The notes: generated by a model not told the origin, from the letters alone. A stretch of 64,000 nucleotides of DNA from Saprospiraceae bacterium (GCA_028280415.1 JANQLV010000005.1:1-64000), one strand, 5' to 3'; numbered from the stretch's first letter, positions 8,249 to 17,321 are shown. A program made the numbers and translations.

Positions 8249-9583
8249 TCACCTTCTGGGGATCGTTAGTATTTCTTCCATCCTTCCATCCAGAAAATAA
8301 AATTGATTATTGGTAAATACTCCATTCTCTTCAAGCATAATACGGACAATTTTACCCCATTCCTTGACTTCACTGGCAGCGAATAATTCGATAGAATAGC
8401 AGGTATTCGGATAGAGCGGATAATCGCCCTGACCTTTGACCCCCTGTTGCTGATCCCAAAGGCCAATAGTTGGACCGGCAGCATGTCCATGACTCCCGAT
8501 CGGGTGCGTGTAGATAGAAGCCTGAATCCCTTCCTTATTGGCCTGGTTTAAAGCGTCTCTCAAAATTTCATTTCCGGTTTTACCAGCTTGAAACTGATGG
8601 ACCAGAATGTCTTGCAAACGATTTCCATTTTTGAATGCCTTACGCAAACCCTCCGGCACCTCTGTTTCTCCCGGTTTTAATACATAAAAATGTTGTTGCT
8701 GATCCGTATTTAAACGGAGATAAGTAATCCCAAAATCTACATGTAATAAATCTCCGGGAAGGATTACATCCTGTTCTGGTCGTTTTGAAAAAGAACGGAG
8801 GAATTCATTATTCCCCATATCTGCTCTTTGCACGGAAACACTGGGATGAAACCAGGTTTTAAGGCCGAGTTCACTTAGCCTTTGACGCAACCACCAGACG
8901 ACATCATCGGTAGTCGTGATGCCCGGATGAATGACTTTTTCCGATAGACCCTCCTGCAAAATCATATGCCCCATCCGGCAAATCATTGGGTAAATTTCCA
9001 ACTCTTTTGCCGAGCGAGTCTCTAACCAGGCTATGGCTAATTTTTCTGCCGAAACAACCCGCTCGTGATATTCCTGGGGTAACTTGCTCATAAACGCCTG
9101 ATACTCCGTACTGACTAGGCCGTCGGCCAATCCAAAGTCTTTGGAATAATTCAGACCTATTTTTTGTGGATTTTTGCTTTGGATGATATTTACCAAAGCT
9201 TCCCACTGATCCGGATAAACATCAATGTTCCATTCTCCTTTGAGTAATTTTCCGACGCTGTATCTGGCAATCGCAATTTTTTCAATGGCAGCATTTTTCG
9301 GTTTATAAAACACCATAATTGTACGTCTTCTGGCAGATAGCCAGGTACTTGGAAGGATAGTCTTCATCACTGGATCTTCATTATATTCTCTGGAAATAAT
9401 AATCCACATATCTATCCCAACGCGATCCATTAATTGTGGTAGCAAATTATCAAGGCGGTCTTCCAGTATTTCATCAATAACTCTGGCTTGTTCTCTCTCA
9501 CTTAATAAATCCGGAAAATTATTTTGCGAGAAAAGAGAAAAGCAAATTAGAAACAGTATAGCACAGAACAGTATTTTTTTCAT
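8249..9583 (-). CDS. Secreted M24-family metallopeptidase (Xaa-Pro aminopeptidase-like)
   Basis: 444 residues from the ATG at 9583, chosen because it begins directly with a signal peptide (MKKILFCAILFLICFSLFSQ); the open frame continues 23 codons further upstream. An N-terminal creatinase-like domain (about 25-190) precedes a pita-bread M24 domain. Candidate metal ligands are visible in order: HVDFGI, NTDQQQHF, SHGHAAGP, SIELFA and IMLEENGVF, i.e. the expected D, D, H, E, E set. Periplasmic or extracellular peptidase; exact specificity (Xaa-Pro versus other) is not decided. It lies downstream of the SSS symporter gene on the same strand, 120 bases apart. Confidence 0.85.
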   Translation of the reverse strand: MKKILFCAILFLICFSLFSQNNFPDLLSEREQARVIDEILEDRLDNLLPQLMDRVGIDMWIIISREYNEDPVMKTILPSTWLSARRRTIMVFYKPKNAAIEKIAIARYSVGKLLKGEWNIDVYPDQWEALVNIIQSKNPQKIGLNYSKDFGLADGLVSTEYQAFMSKLPQEYHERVVSAEKLAIAWLETRSAKELEIYPMICRMGHMILQEGLSEKVIHPGITTTDDVVWWLRQRLSELGLKTWFHPSVSVQRADMGNNEFLRSFSKRPEQDVILPGDLLHVDFGITYLRLNTDQQQHFYVLKPGETEVPEGLRKAFKNGNRLQDILVHQFQAGKTGNEILRDALNQANKEGIQASIYTHPIGSHGHAAGPTIGLWDQQQGVKGQGDYPLYPNTCYSIELFAASEVKEWGKIVRIMLEENGVFTNNQFYFLDGRMEEILTIPRR

Positions 9584-9703
9584 TTCGAATTCTTTAATTT
9601 TTTGAGACGAAGCCAAAATACTTAAATTTTCTTCCTTTAATAGCGCTTGCAAGGATTTTCAGGTAGAAGGTATATTGGAAAATCCGGATGGATACATTGC
9701 CCC

Positions 9704-11455
9704 TTAACCACTAAAAAACATGTAAGCTATAATAATTAATAGAATAACCAATGCCGATGCAATGACATCCTTTGTCGTATAACTGGCTCTGTTTTCCATT
9801 TTGTCTTTTTCCGAAAGGGTAGAAAAAGTTAATCCCTTGATTTGTGCCAAAGAAGGAGCTTCACTTTTGCGACTTACCAGCCACATGACTAATCCGCAAA
9901 CGATAGTAATCAACAGACTGTAATATTGGAAGAAAATACTATTGATCAACCAGAAGAAAGAACCTTCTTCATAACTAAACCCTTCGATTAATGCTTTTGG
10001 GGTGTCAATTGCCAGACGGAAAAGTCCCATTGCGAAACCAACTCCCAAGGCCCATAATGCTCCTTTTGCTGTCATCCTTTTGGAGAATATACCAAAAAAG
10101 AATACAACAAAAATAGGAGGTGCCAGATAGCCCTGAACACTCTGCAAATAATCATATAAGCCCCGGCTTCCCTGAATCACTGGAATCCAGAGTAGGCCAA
10201 TAAGCACCATTACAGCAGTAGCAATACGGCCGATCCTGACCAGGCTTTTCTCATTGGCATCCGGATTAAATTTGGAATAAAAATCCATAGTAAAAAGGGT
10301 AGAGGAAGCGTTAAATACCCCTGCCAGAGAGCTCATTAAGGCTGCCAGTAATCCGGCTACTACAATACCCCGGATTCCCGGGGGTAAAATTGTAGCTACT
10401 AATCGGGGGAATGCCTGTTGTGCATTTATGGAGATTATCTGACCCTTTTCATCCAGCAAAACTTTATCTAAACCTTCATAACCTTTGGTAGCTAAAGCAA
10501 AACAAATCATACCGGGGATGATAAAGATAAAGACAGGTAATAACTTTAGGAATGCGGCAAAAATGGTCCCTCTTCGGGCTTCTGTTAAATTGGCGGCACC
10601 GAGTGTTCTTTGCACAATGTATTGATCGGTGGTCCAGTACCACAGGCCTATGATCGGAGCGCAGAGCAGCATCCCCAACCAGGGATAGCGATCATTGAAA
10701 TACCAGGCCATATGCGTATCTGATTTGACAGGTGCCCAGGTGCTCTCTAAACCTTCCGGTACTAATGGTTTCCACAAATTAAACATATCCGTACCACAAA
10801 TTCTCCTTAATTCATTCCATCCCCCCAGTGCTTCCAGTCCATAATAGGTGACGAGTATAGAGCCAATAATCAGTATTATTGATTGGAGGGACTCCGTATA
10901 GGCAACTGCTTTTAAGCCTCCCAGGATGGTATATAAACCTGTGAAGATAATAACGAGAATAGAACCGATCCAGAAACTGTTCAGCCCCATGAAATTGATA
11001 TCCGGTAATAAAACGCCGAATACAATACCTCCAGCAAAAATTCCTACGGCTACTTTTGTCAATACATAAGCTACCAGGGAAATCAGTGATAAAACCCACC
11101 TTGCTGTTGAATTGAATCTTTTTTCCAAAAACTCGGGCATGGTAAATACCCTGGAGCGCATATAAAAAGGAGCCATTATCCAGCCGAGTACCAAAAGACA
11201 CCAGGCATGTAGCTCATAATGAGCAAGAGCGACACCATCGGTTGCTCCGGAACCGGCTAAACCTACCAAATGTTCAGAGCCAATATTTGAAGCGAAAATG
11301 GAAGCTCCTACTACGAACCAACCGAGGTTTCGACCCGCAAGAAAATATTCATCTGTGTTATTATTTTGTTTCTGAATTACCCACCAGGCAATTCCGAGAA
11401 TGATCAGGAAATAGATCCCGATTATCCCCCAGTCAATAGGAGCAAGTACACTCAT
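9704..11455 (-). CDS. Sodium:solute symporter (SSS/SGLT family)
   Basis: 583 residues with about 14 hydrophobic segments, the length of SGLT-type carriers. Family features include the N-terminal TDEYFLAGRNLGWFVVGASI, FASNIGSEHLVGLAGSG and WYWTTDQYIVQRTLGA. The similarity suggests sodium-coupled uptake of a sugar or related polyol; the substrate cannot be fixed from sequence. A LacI-type regulator gene lies upstream on the same strand (272 bases away), which fits control by a sugar-responsive repressor. Confidence 0.9.
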   Translation of the reverse strand: MSVLAPIDWGIIGIYFLIILGIAWWVIQKQNNNTDEYFLAGRNLGWFVVGASIFASNIGSEHLVGLAGSGATDGVALAHYELHAWCLLVLGWIMAPFYMRSRVFTMPEFLEKRFNSTARWVLSLISLVAYVLTKVAVGIFAGGIVFGVLLPDINFMGLNSFWIGSILVIIFTGLYTILGGLKAVAYTESLQSIILIIGSILVTYYGLEALGGWNELRRICGTDMFNLWKPLVPEGLESTWAPVKSDTHMAWYFNDRYPWLGMLLCAPIIGLWYWTTDQYIVQRTLGAANLTEARRGTIFAAFLKLLPVFIFIIPGMICFALATKGYEGLDKVLLDEKGQIISINAQQAFPRLVATILPPGIRGIVVAGLLAALMSSLAGVFNASSTLFTMDFYSKFNPDANEKSLVRIGRIATAVMVLIGLLWIPVIQGSRGLYDYLQSVQGYLAPPIFVVFFFGIFSKRMTAKGALWALGVGFAMGLFRLAIDTPKALIEGFSYEEGSFFWLINSIFFQYYSLLITIVCGLVMWLVSRKSEAPSLAQIKGLTFSTLSEKDKMENRASYTTKDVIASALVILLIIIAYMFFSG

Positions 11456-11727
11456 AATTGTTAATGCTTTTTCGTTTCCAAAAAAGTAAAAGGCATCGCA
11501 ATTCTCCGCGATTTAAATGGTAGGTTTGGTCAAGTTAATGAACTCTTCAGGAATAGCGAAATTTTCAGTAAAAAGATTATGTGAGAGTACTTTTCAAGGC
11601 TTTGTTCCTTTGAACATTTATTAGTATTTCCATACTAAACTGATTCTATTGTACTATTTAAGATAAACTCTTGAACTTGAATTTGAACTTAACACTTGAA
11701 CTTAAAAGTATCCGGCATTTCCAAAAG
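11456..11727. repeat. Intergenic region with three TTGAACTT repeats
   Basis: Between the lacI-type stop and the symporter start. It contains TTGAACTT three times (11671-11678, 11683-11690, 11697-11704), 12 and 14 bases apart. No gene or strong terminator is visible. The repeats could be incidental low complexity. Confidence 0.3.
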
Positions 11728-12723
11728 TTAGGAACCAAGCTTAACCAATTCAGCATCTATTTTATAAAAATTAAAAGCCGGTGACATCCCGTCTATAATG
11801 TTAAATAATAAATTAGTGGCTTTACTCCCTACCTCATGTCCGGAATGATGAAGATGAGTAATTTTTGGATAGAGATAATTGGGGGCAATTCCATCACTAA
11901 TCGAAACCAGTGAAACATCATCCGGGATCGTTTTTCCCATTCTGTTAATTACGTGGTAAGTATTGACGAGGTTATTATCTGACATGGTGAAGATGGCTGT
12001 AGCATCGGGATGCGCTTTGATATGGACCGTTATAGCCTCTTCCAGATTATCTTCGCTGGGGACCATTAAAATCTGTTCTTCATTTAGCTGTTTTCTGTGA
12101 TGAGCATAGGCAAGGCGAAAACCTTCAACCCTCAATTGCGTCATTTTCAGGCGTTCATCTCCGAATATTCCCAGAATATTGTGATGTCCCTGCTGAATTA
12201 AATATTCAATTGCTTTAAAAGAAGTTTCGCGGTCGTCAATAGTAATACTCGGGAAATCTTCATTTTTAATAACGCGGTCGATTAGTATTGTCGGAATGTC
12301 CGCATCTTTCAGTTTTTGCAAATGATTGAGGTTTTCGGATTCCACAGATAGAGAGATTAGCACTCCTTCCGCAAAAATATTCAGACAGAAATCAACCAGT
12401 TCCCGCTCTTTTTTCAGATTATTATTGGATTGTAAAAAAACGAGAGAATAACCGCGTTCTTCTACAATTTCGCTAATTCCCTTTAATAATTTTGGAAAAA
12501 AGAAATCTGTTAATTCAGGAAGAATAACCGCAATAATCTTGGAAGATTGAGTGCGGAGAGAACGAGCATTCAAATTGGGCATGTATTTTAGAGCCTCCGC
12601 GACTTCCTTTACTTTCTGTTTGGTTTTGGCTCCAATATCCGGATGATCTTTCAAAGCTCTGGAAACGCCCGAGATAGATAATCCGGTTAGTTTAGCGATG
12701 TCTTTTAAGGTAGCTCTTTTCAT
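11728..12723 (-). CDS. LacI-family transcriptional regulator
   Basis: 331 residues. The N-terminal helix-turn-helix (residues 4-25, TLKDIAKLTGLSISGVSRAL) and hinge (about 45-58, MPNLNARSLRTQ) are canonical. The remainder is a periplasmic-binding-protein-like effector domain (about 60-330) with IAVILPELTDFFF, ILIDRV and SDGIAP. It probably represses or activates sugar-uptake genes, with the SSS symporter downstream as the first candidate. Two tandem CAAACGTTTG palindromes lie 76-99 bases upstream of its start, suggesting autoregulation. Effector unknown. Confidence 0.92.
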   Translation of the reverse strand: MKRATLKDIAKLTGLSISGVSRALKDHPDIGAKTKQKVKEVAEALKYMPNLNARSLRTQSSKIIAVILPELTDFFFPKLLKGISEIVEERGYSLVFLQSNNNLKKERELVDFCLNIFAEGVLISLSVESENLNHLQKLKDADIPTILIDRVIKNEDFPSITIDDRETSFKAIEYLIQQGHHNILGIFGDERLKMTQLRVEGFRLAYAHHRKQLNEEQILMVPSEDNLEEAITVHIKAHPDATAIFTMSDNNLVNTYHVINRMGKTIPDDVSLVSISDGIAPNYLYPKITHLHHSGHEVGSKATNLLFNIIDGMSPAFNFYKIDAELVKLGS

Positions 12724-12798
12724 AGATATTTGGGTGATTTCGCTCTTTTTGTGTGGTTTTCCGGAGTTTTATAAAAAACTTTTATAAAGTTACTAACA

Positions 12799-12822
12799 TC
12801 AAACGTTTGAGCAAACGTTTGA
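12799..12822. promoter_or_regulatory. Twin LacI-type operator palindromes
   Basis: Two exact copies of the 10-base palindrome CAAACGTTTG at 12800-12809 and 12812-12821, centres 12 bases apart, embedded in TCAAACGTTTGA repeats. A/T-rich palindromes with a central CG are typical of LacI-family operators, and a LacI-family gene starts 76 bases away. They also lie about 220 bases upstream of the divergent AGCS symporter gene, so either promoter could be controlled. Confidence 0.7.
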
Positions 12823-12963
12823 GGAAAAAATTGATTTTTTATAATTGTAATAAGGAAATACTTTTATGTTAAGTTTTATATTTTAAAGCTTTATTTCAGG
12901 AAAACTGGGATTTATTTTTCAGTTTTTGTTAGGTAAATTTCAGATTGGTAGTATTTGTAAGAG

Positions 12964-13007
12964 AGTCCAAATAGAGTTGAAATTTCAACTTTGTTTGGAC
13001 TTTTTTT
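12964..13007 (+). terminator. Intrinsic terminator in the AGCS leader
   Basis: Arms AGTCCAAATAGAGTTGAA (12964-12981) and TTCAACTTTGTTTGGACT (12984-13001) pair throughout, with two G-U wobbles in plus-strand RNA, and are followed by a run of seven T. No plus-strand gene precedes it, so it ends either a small RNA or a leader transcript of the symporter gene that starts at 13045. Confidence 0.7.
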
Positions 13008-13011
13008 ATGT

Positions 13012-13035
13012 TTATGGCTTGTTAATAAGCCATAA
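13012..13035 (+). promoter_or_regulatory. Second hairpin just before the AGCS start codon
   Basis: TTATGGCTT (13012-13020) and AAGCCATAA (13027-13035) form a perfect 9-base stem with a 6-base loop, ending 9 bases before the ATG of the symporter gene. It follows the terminator at once, and it would occlude the translation initiation region. Confidence 0.5.
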
Positions 13036-13044
13036 TCTATTTGC

Positions 13045-14439
13045 ATGGAGTCATTTTCACTGGAAAGAATTATTGAATTTATTGATTATATAATTGCGGA
13101 ATTCGCCAGCTTTGTCTGGGGTCTTCCATTGCTGCTATTATTAGTAGGTGGAGGTTTATATTTGCTTATTCTTTCCGGCTTTTTACCTTTCAGATATCTT
13201 GGCCATGCCATTCAGGTTTTGCGGGGAAAATACGATGATCCTAATGCGCCCGGTGAAATTAGTCATTTTCAGGCCCTGACGACAGCCTTGTCTTCTACTA
13301 TCGGTATGGGGAATATTGCTGGTGTGGCCGTAGCGATTACCATTGGAGGTCCGGGAGCAGTTTTCTGGCTCTGGGTTAGTGGAATTATTGGTATGAGTAC
13401 CAAGTTCTTCACCTCGACTTTAGCCATTTTGTACCGGGGAAAAGATTCCAATGGCGAAGTGCAGGGTGGACCGATGTATTTTATCATAGAAGGACTAGGC
13501 CGGGATTGGTTTGTTCTGGCTGTTTTTTTTAGTATCGCCGGATTGGTTGGAGCCCTGCCCGTTTTTAATGTTAATCAACTGACACAAGCCATTCAGGATA
13601 TTCTGTTAAAACCCAATAATCTTTCCGGACCTTATTCCAACTGGATCATTGGTGCTGTTTTAGCAATCATTACCTCCATTATTATTTTTGGTGGTCTGAA
13701 ACGGATTAGCAAAACCGCTGCAGCTCTGGTTCCTGTAATGGTACTGCTTTATATGGGCTCGGTACTGTTTATATTGGTGGTCAATTTTGAAGAAGTCCCC
13801 AAATACCTGGCTATGATTTTTACGGATGCTTTTGCAGCTAATCATTATAAAGGGGATCCTTTGTTGGGAGGAATAGTAGGAGGGCTCATTTTACACGGTA
13901 TCAAAAGAGGGGCCTTTTCCAATGAGGCCGGTATTGGAACGGCTCCTATGGCTCATGGTGCTGCCAAAACCAAAGAGCCGGTTAGAGAAGGTCTGGTGGC
14001 CATGCTTGGTCCGGCGATTGATACTCTGGTAGTTTGTACATTAACGGCATTGACTATTTTAGTAACAGGAGTATGGGAAACCAGCGACAGCAATGGGGTT
14101 TCCTTGACTGCGGCCGCTTTTGATGGTTCTATACCAACTATCGGAAAATATTTGTTGCTCCTTTGCGTCTCAATTTTTAGTATATCTTCTCTTTTTTCCT
14201 ATTCTTACTACGGCACGAAATGTATGTCCTTTTTAATCGGTGCAGAGTTTAAAGGTGTTTATAATTACTTCTATATCATAAGCATTATCATTGGAGCTGT
14301 ATTTCCATTAAGTGCTATGCTCAACCTGATAGATGGTTTCTTTGCTCTAATGGCTTTTCCCACTATGACGGCCACTTTAATAATGGCTCCCCGGGTAATG
14401 AAAGTAGCCAGGACGTATTTTCAGAAAATCCGGAAGTAG
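13045..14439 (+). CDS. Alanine/glycine:cation symporter (AGCS family)
   Basis: 464 residues with about 11 membrane segments. Family motifs include the N-terminal GFLPFRYLGHAIQVLRGK, ALSSTIGMGNIAGVA with GGPGAVFWLW, and FSNEAGIGTAPMAHGAAKT. Sodium- or proton-coupled uptake of alanine or glycine is expected. It is preceded by a 321-base region with LacI-like operators and an attenuator-like pair of hairpins, and it ends 15 bases before the convergent iminopeptidase gene. No glycine riboswitch was recognised in the leader. Confidence 0.92.
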   Translation: MESFSLERIIEFIDYIIAEFASFVWGLPLLLLLVGGGLYLLILSGFLPFRYLGHAIQVLRGKYDDPNAPGEISHFQALTTALSSTIGMGNIAGVAVAITIGGPGAVFWLWVSGIIGMSTKFFTSTLAILYRGKDSNGEVQGGPMYFIIEGLGRDWFVLAVFFSIAGLVGALPVFNVNQLTQAIQDILLKPNNLSGPYSNWIIGAVLAIITSIIIFGGLKRISKTAAALVPVMVLLYMGSVLFILVVNFEEVPKYLAMIFTDAFAANHYKGDPLLGGIVGGLILHGIKRGAFSNEAGIGTAPMAHGAAKTKEPVREGLVAMLGPAIDTLVVCTLTALTILVTGVWETSDSNGVSLTAAAFDGSIPTIGKYLLLLCVSIFSISSLFSYSYYGTKCMSFLIGAEFKGVYNYFYIISIIIGAVFPLSAMLNLIDGFFALMAFPTMTATLIMAPRVMKVARTYFQKIRK

Positions 14440-14454
14440 GTTCCAGACAGCTTC

Positions 14455-15378
14455 TCAAAGCTCGCCAAATTCATCCAAGCAGGCGATTAATTGACTTTTG
14501 GCCTTGTCTTCATGTGGAGAGTGACCAGCATCAACCATGTATAGTTTGGCGTTTTTAAGTTTTTGACAGAGGGTATAAGCTATTTTTGGAGTAGTAATCA
14601 TATCATACCTTCCTTGTACGATATATATTGGAAGATTGGATATATTATTCAGATTGTTCAGGATAAACTGATCGGGTAGAAAAAAATTGTTAATGGAATA
14701 ATGGGCTAATATCTGTGCTTTTCGAACGTAATCGGTATCTGCTAATGCTTTATCAATTTCTATATCATTATTAGTTCTGGCATAGATGGAGAACCCATAG
14801 CGTATTAACTCATAGGAAAGCTGTTCTCTTTGTACTTCGTCTTTACTGGATAATATAGTTTTATAATAAAAATCGGAAACTTGTTCTTCTTCTTCAACCG
14901 GTACCTTACTGGCAAATCTTTCCCATACTTCCGGAAAAAAGGAAGCGACACCACCTTGTTCGAAAAACTTTCGTTCCTTTTTGGAAGCGGTAAAAACCCC
15001 TCTGAGAATCAAACCCCGGGTCTTTTCGGGATAAGATATTGCGTAAAGCAGCGCAAGTGTACTGCCCCAGGAACCACCGAAGAGAATAGGCTTTTCCAAT
15101 TGCAGGTGATTAGCTAGTTTATGGACATCTTCGACAAGAGTCCGGGTATTATTGTGGAGCAATGGAACAGGTGAGCGACTTCGTCCGCTTCCTCTTTGCT
15201 CGAATAAAACGACATTGAATTTTTCCGGATCAAAGAAGGTTTTGTCTTTTTCAGTAAAACTGCCTCCTGGTCCGCCATGAATAAATAATACAGGAATACC
15301 TGCCGGAGTACCCAGTTGCTGATAGTATAATTCGTGATGCTCATCCACCGGTAAAAAGGCTTCTTTGGATTTATTCAT
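14455..15378 (-). CDS. pip: Proline iminopeptidase (S33 alpha/beta hydrolase)
   Basis: 307 residues, typical for prolyl aminopeptidase. The oxyanion motif HGGPGG (34-39), the RGSGRS segment and the nucleophile elbow GGSWGS (Ser103) are followed by Asp259 in QGRYDMIT and His286 in DAGHSPHE, giving the S33 catalytic triad. It releases N-terminal proline from peptides. No signal peptide is present, so it is cytoplasmic. The gene faces the AGCS symporter tail to tail. A related alpha/beta hydrolase activity is possible but the motif set favours this call. Confidence 0.88.
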   Translation of the reverse strand: MNKSKEAFLPVDEHHELYYQQLGTPAGIPVLFIHGGPGGSFTEKDKTFFDPEKFNVVLFEQRGSGRSRSPVPLLHNNTRTLVEDVHKLANHLQLEKPILFGGSWGSTLALLYAISYPEKTRGLILRGVFTASKKERKFFEQGGVASFFPEVWERFASKVPVEEEEQVSDFYYKTILSSKDEVQREQLSYELIRYGFSIYARTNNDIEIDKALADTDYVRKAQILAHYSINNFFLPDQFILNNLNNISNLPIYIVQGRYDMITTPKIAYTLCQKLKNAKLYMVDAGHSPHEDKAKSQLIACLDEFGEL

Positions 15379-15502
15379 AATAAAAGAGGATTTGCATTTG
15401 CGATGAATGGATTAATAAAAAAGCCCTAAGCATTACCCAAGCTATATGAACGAAATAATTCATGTTTTCAAAACTCGATGTTGACTCTTGTTCTTTGGGC
15501 CT

Positions 15503-16393
15503 TTAGGGAACTTCTGTTCCGACAGAGGCCTGCCACAACTCATACCATTCTTCATGGCTCAATTTGATATTACAAGCAGCCAGTGCTGATTTTACCCTGC
15601 TAATTCTGGAAGTACCCAGTACCGGGATGATTCCCGAAGGGTGTTTCATTAACCAGGCTAAGAGAATTTGATCCAGTTGGGCCCCGTATTTTTCAGCTAG
15701 AGCCATTCCGGTTTTCCGGATACGCAAAACCCGCTCATCCTTTGTGTCTTGAAAAAGTACTCCACCTCCAAGCGGTGACCAGGCTGTGGGAACGATATTG
15801 TATTTTAGACATTGATCCAGACTGCCATCATAGAATGGTTGTAAGTGGCTTATTGATATTTCGATTTGATTGGTGACAAGTGGAAAATAAGAATGGAGAA
15901 GCTCAAATTGAGAGGTTGTAAAATTGGAAACCCCAAAATGAAGCACTTTACCTGCTTTTTGTAAGGATTCAAAAGCTTCGGCAAGATCTTGTGGATTCAT
16001 TAGGAAATCCGGCCGATGAATCAATAGTAAATCTATAAAGTCCGTTTTAAGGACTTTTAGAGAGTTTTCAACCGATTGAAGAATATGAAGTTTGCTGGAA
16101 TCATAGGATTTGATTTTATGATCGGGGCGATTGGGAGAAAGCATTTTGATCCCGCATTTTGTTGTGAGCCTGATCTTGTCTCTTAAATCAGGTCTGATTG
16201 TTAAAAGCGCTCCAAAATCCTGTTCCGTTGTATAGTCGCCGTAGATATCGGCATGATCGAAGTCTTTGAGCCCGAGCGCCAGGCATTCCTCTACAAAGGA
16301 TTCAAGGTTTGCAGTATCCATTTTAACACCCCAATCTCCCAGCCGCATTGTCCCAATAATCAGCCTGGAAAGTTCAAAATTCTTTATACCCAT
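15503..16393 (-). CDS. Aldo/keto reductase (YdhF-like)
   Basis: 296 residues. The AKR catalytic tetrad is visible: Asp46 and Tyr51 in FDHADIYGDY, Lys79 in TTKCG and His126 in LLLIHRPDF. The C-terminal NADPH-binding region has PVLGTSRISRV. Length and the HRPDFLMNP segment resemble E. coli YdhF, an NADPH-dependent oxidoreductase of unclear substrate. Cytoplasmic. It stands 124 bases upstream of the iminopeptidase gene on the same strand; no functional link is evident. Confidence 0.9.
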   Translation of the reverse strand: MGIKNFELSRLIIGTMRLGDWGVKMDTANLESFVEECLALGLKDFDHADIYGDYTTEQDFGALLTIRPDLRDKIRLTTKCGIKMLSPNRPDHKIKSYDSSKLHILQSVENSLKVLKTDFIDLLLIHRPDFLMNPQDLAEAFESLQKAGKVLHFGVSNFTTSQFELLHSYFPLVTNQIEISISHLQPFYDGSLDQCLKYNIVPTAWSPLGGGVLFQDTKDERVLRIRKTGMALAEKYGAQLDQILLAWLMKHPSGIIPVLGTSRISRVKSALAACNIKLSHEEWYELWQASVGTEVP

Positions 16394-16465
16394 ATTATAA
16401 ACATTGTTTGTTTGTAAATATAGGAAAAAGCTTAGGAGTGTAGAATGCCGGGCTGAATTGTTCTG

Positions 16466-16495
16466 TAAAAAAGAAAAGCCCCCCGAAGGGAGCTT
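16466..16495 (-). terminator. Intrinsic terminator of the RRM gene
   Basis: In the minus-strand RNA, AAGCTCCC and GGGGGGCTT pair around a TTC loop and are followed by TTCTTTTTT. It lies 35 bases past the stop of the RNA-binding protein gene. Confidence 0.75.
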
Positions 16496-16529
16496 ATAAA
16501 ATTCAAATAATAGTTTGTTATTTCAAAAC

Positions 16530-16856
16530 CTAGTAACGGTTGTTGTATCCGCCGCCACCACGGTTATATCCACCACCGCCGCCACGATTGAATCCGCCGC
16601 CACCTCGACGATTACCTCTGTCTTCAGCTTGTTTTACTACAATGTTTCTTCCGTCTAGCATGGATTCATTTAGTTCGTTAATAGCGTTTCTAGCTTCATC
16701 GTCATTTGGCATTTCAACAAAACCGAAACCTTTAGAACGTCCGGTCATTTTGTCCATAATAATCTTGGCAGAATCAACCTGACCAAATTCTTCGAAAGCT
16801 GACCTTAGGTCAAATTCTTGAGTATCAAAACTCAATTTAGCAACAAAAATATTCAT
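16530..16856 (-). CDS. Glycine-rich RRM RNA-binding protein
   Basis: 108 residues. One RNA recognition motif (about 1-78) has RNP2 IFVAKLSF and RNP1 KGFGFVEM (42-49). The C-terminal ~26 residues are a Gly/Arg/Tyr-rich tail with GGGGYNRGG repeats, resembling cyanobacterial and Bacteroidota cold-responsive RNA-binding proteins. It probably binds single-stranded RNA and acts as an RNA chaperone. Its 5' UTR has a hairpin that includes a GGTGAG purine stretch, and a strong terminator follows the gene, so it forms a single-gene unit. Cold induction is inferred from the family, not shown. Confidence 0.92.
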   Translation of the reverse strand: MNIFVAKLSFDTQEFDLRSAFEEFGQVDSAKIIMDKMTGRSKGFGFVEMPNDDEARNAINELNESMLDGRNIVVKQAEDRGNRRGGGGFNRGGGGGYNRGGGGYNNRY

Positions 16857-17280
16857 AAAAAAAATTGAATTCTCACCTTAAAAATTTTGTGAGAAGTTAA
16901 AAAAATTGAGAAAATTTAGAGGTAGGAAGGAAAAGCTTTTAAGAAACTTGAACTAACGTAACAAAAAATAAACTCATTAAAATCAATGCAAAAATACATT
17001 AATTTTATTTATAAATCAATTGAATACGGGTTTTATACTGATTTCGGGCTTATTTGGGGAAATAAGGCATAAGGGGTTTCCACTTTGTATACATGCTCAA
17101 TGTTTCAGCAATTCAGGTATACCGAGTATCAAAGAAGAAGTATATAGCTTCATTGGCCCTGATTATCAAGCCTTTATGATTGGGTAGGTATCGATTTCAG
17201 CGATAGGGTAAATTGTTTGGATGCTTTATAGAGAGGTATTGGTGCACACTTAAATATATCCGGATAGTTATGAAAAAACT
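16857..17280. other. Long AT-rich region upstream of the RRM gene
   Basis: Holds the 5' UTR and promoter region of the RRM gene (16857-17000) and then about 280 bases without a convincing frame. A short readable fragment on the plus strand near 17105-17185 has no start and no recognised homologue; a decayed gene is possible but unsupported. Confidence 0.35.
16870..16895 (-). promoter_or_regulatory. 5' UTR hairpin pairing a Shine-Dalgarno-like GGTGAG
   Basis: In the minus-strand RNA, TTCTCAC (16895-16889) pairs with GTGAGAA (16876-16870) across a 12-base AT-rich loop. The right arm overlaps AAGGTGAG, the only purine-rich ribosome-binding candidate upstream of the RRM start, 14 bases from the ATG. 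This could be a temperature-sensitive structure; inference only. Confidence 0.4.
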
Positions 17281-17321
17281 AAAAAAAATCCCGGACTTTT
17301 TATCAAAATCCCGGATTTTTC
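17281..17321 (-). terminator. Intrinsic terminator after the 17.4-18.4 kb pair
   Basis: On the minus strand AAAAATCCGGGA and TCCGGGATTTTT pair with a single G-G mismatch, followed by eight T. On the plus strand it appears as a tandem AAAATCCCGGA repeat (17285, 17305). It is about 37 bases past the stop at 17358. Confidence 0.65.

Noticed and set aside
12831-13045. Glycine riboswitch upstream of the AGCS gene
   Set aside because: The conserved glycine-aptamer core could not be found; only an unassigned terminator and hairpin are present.
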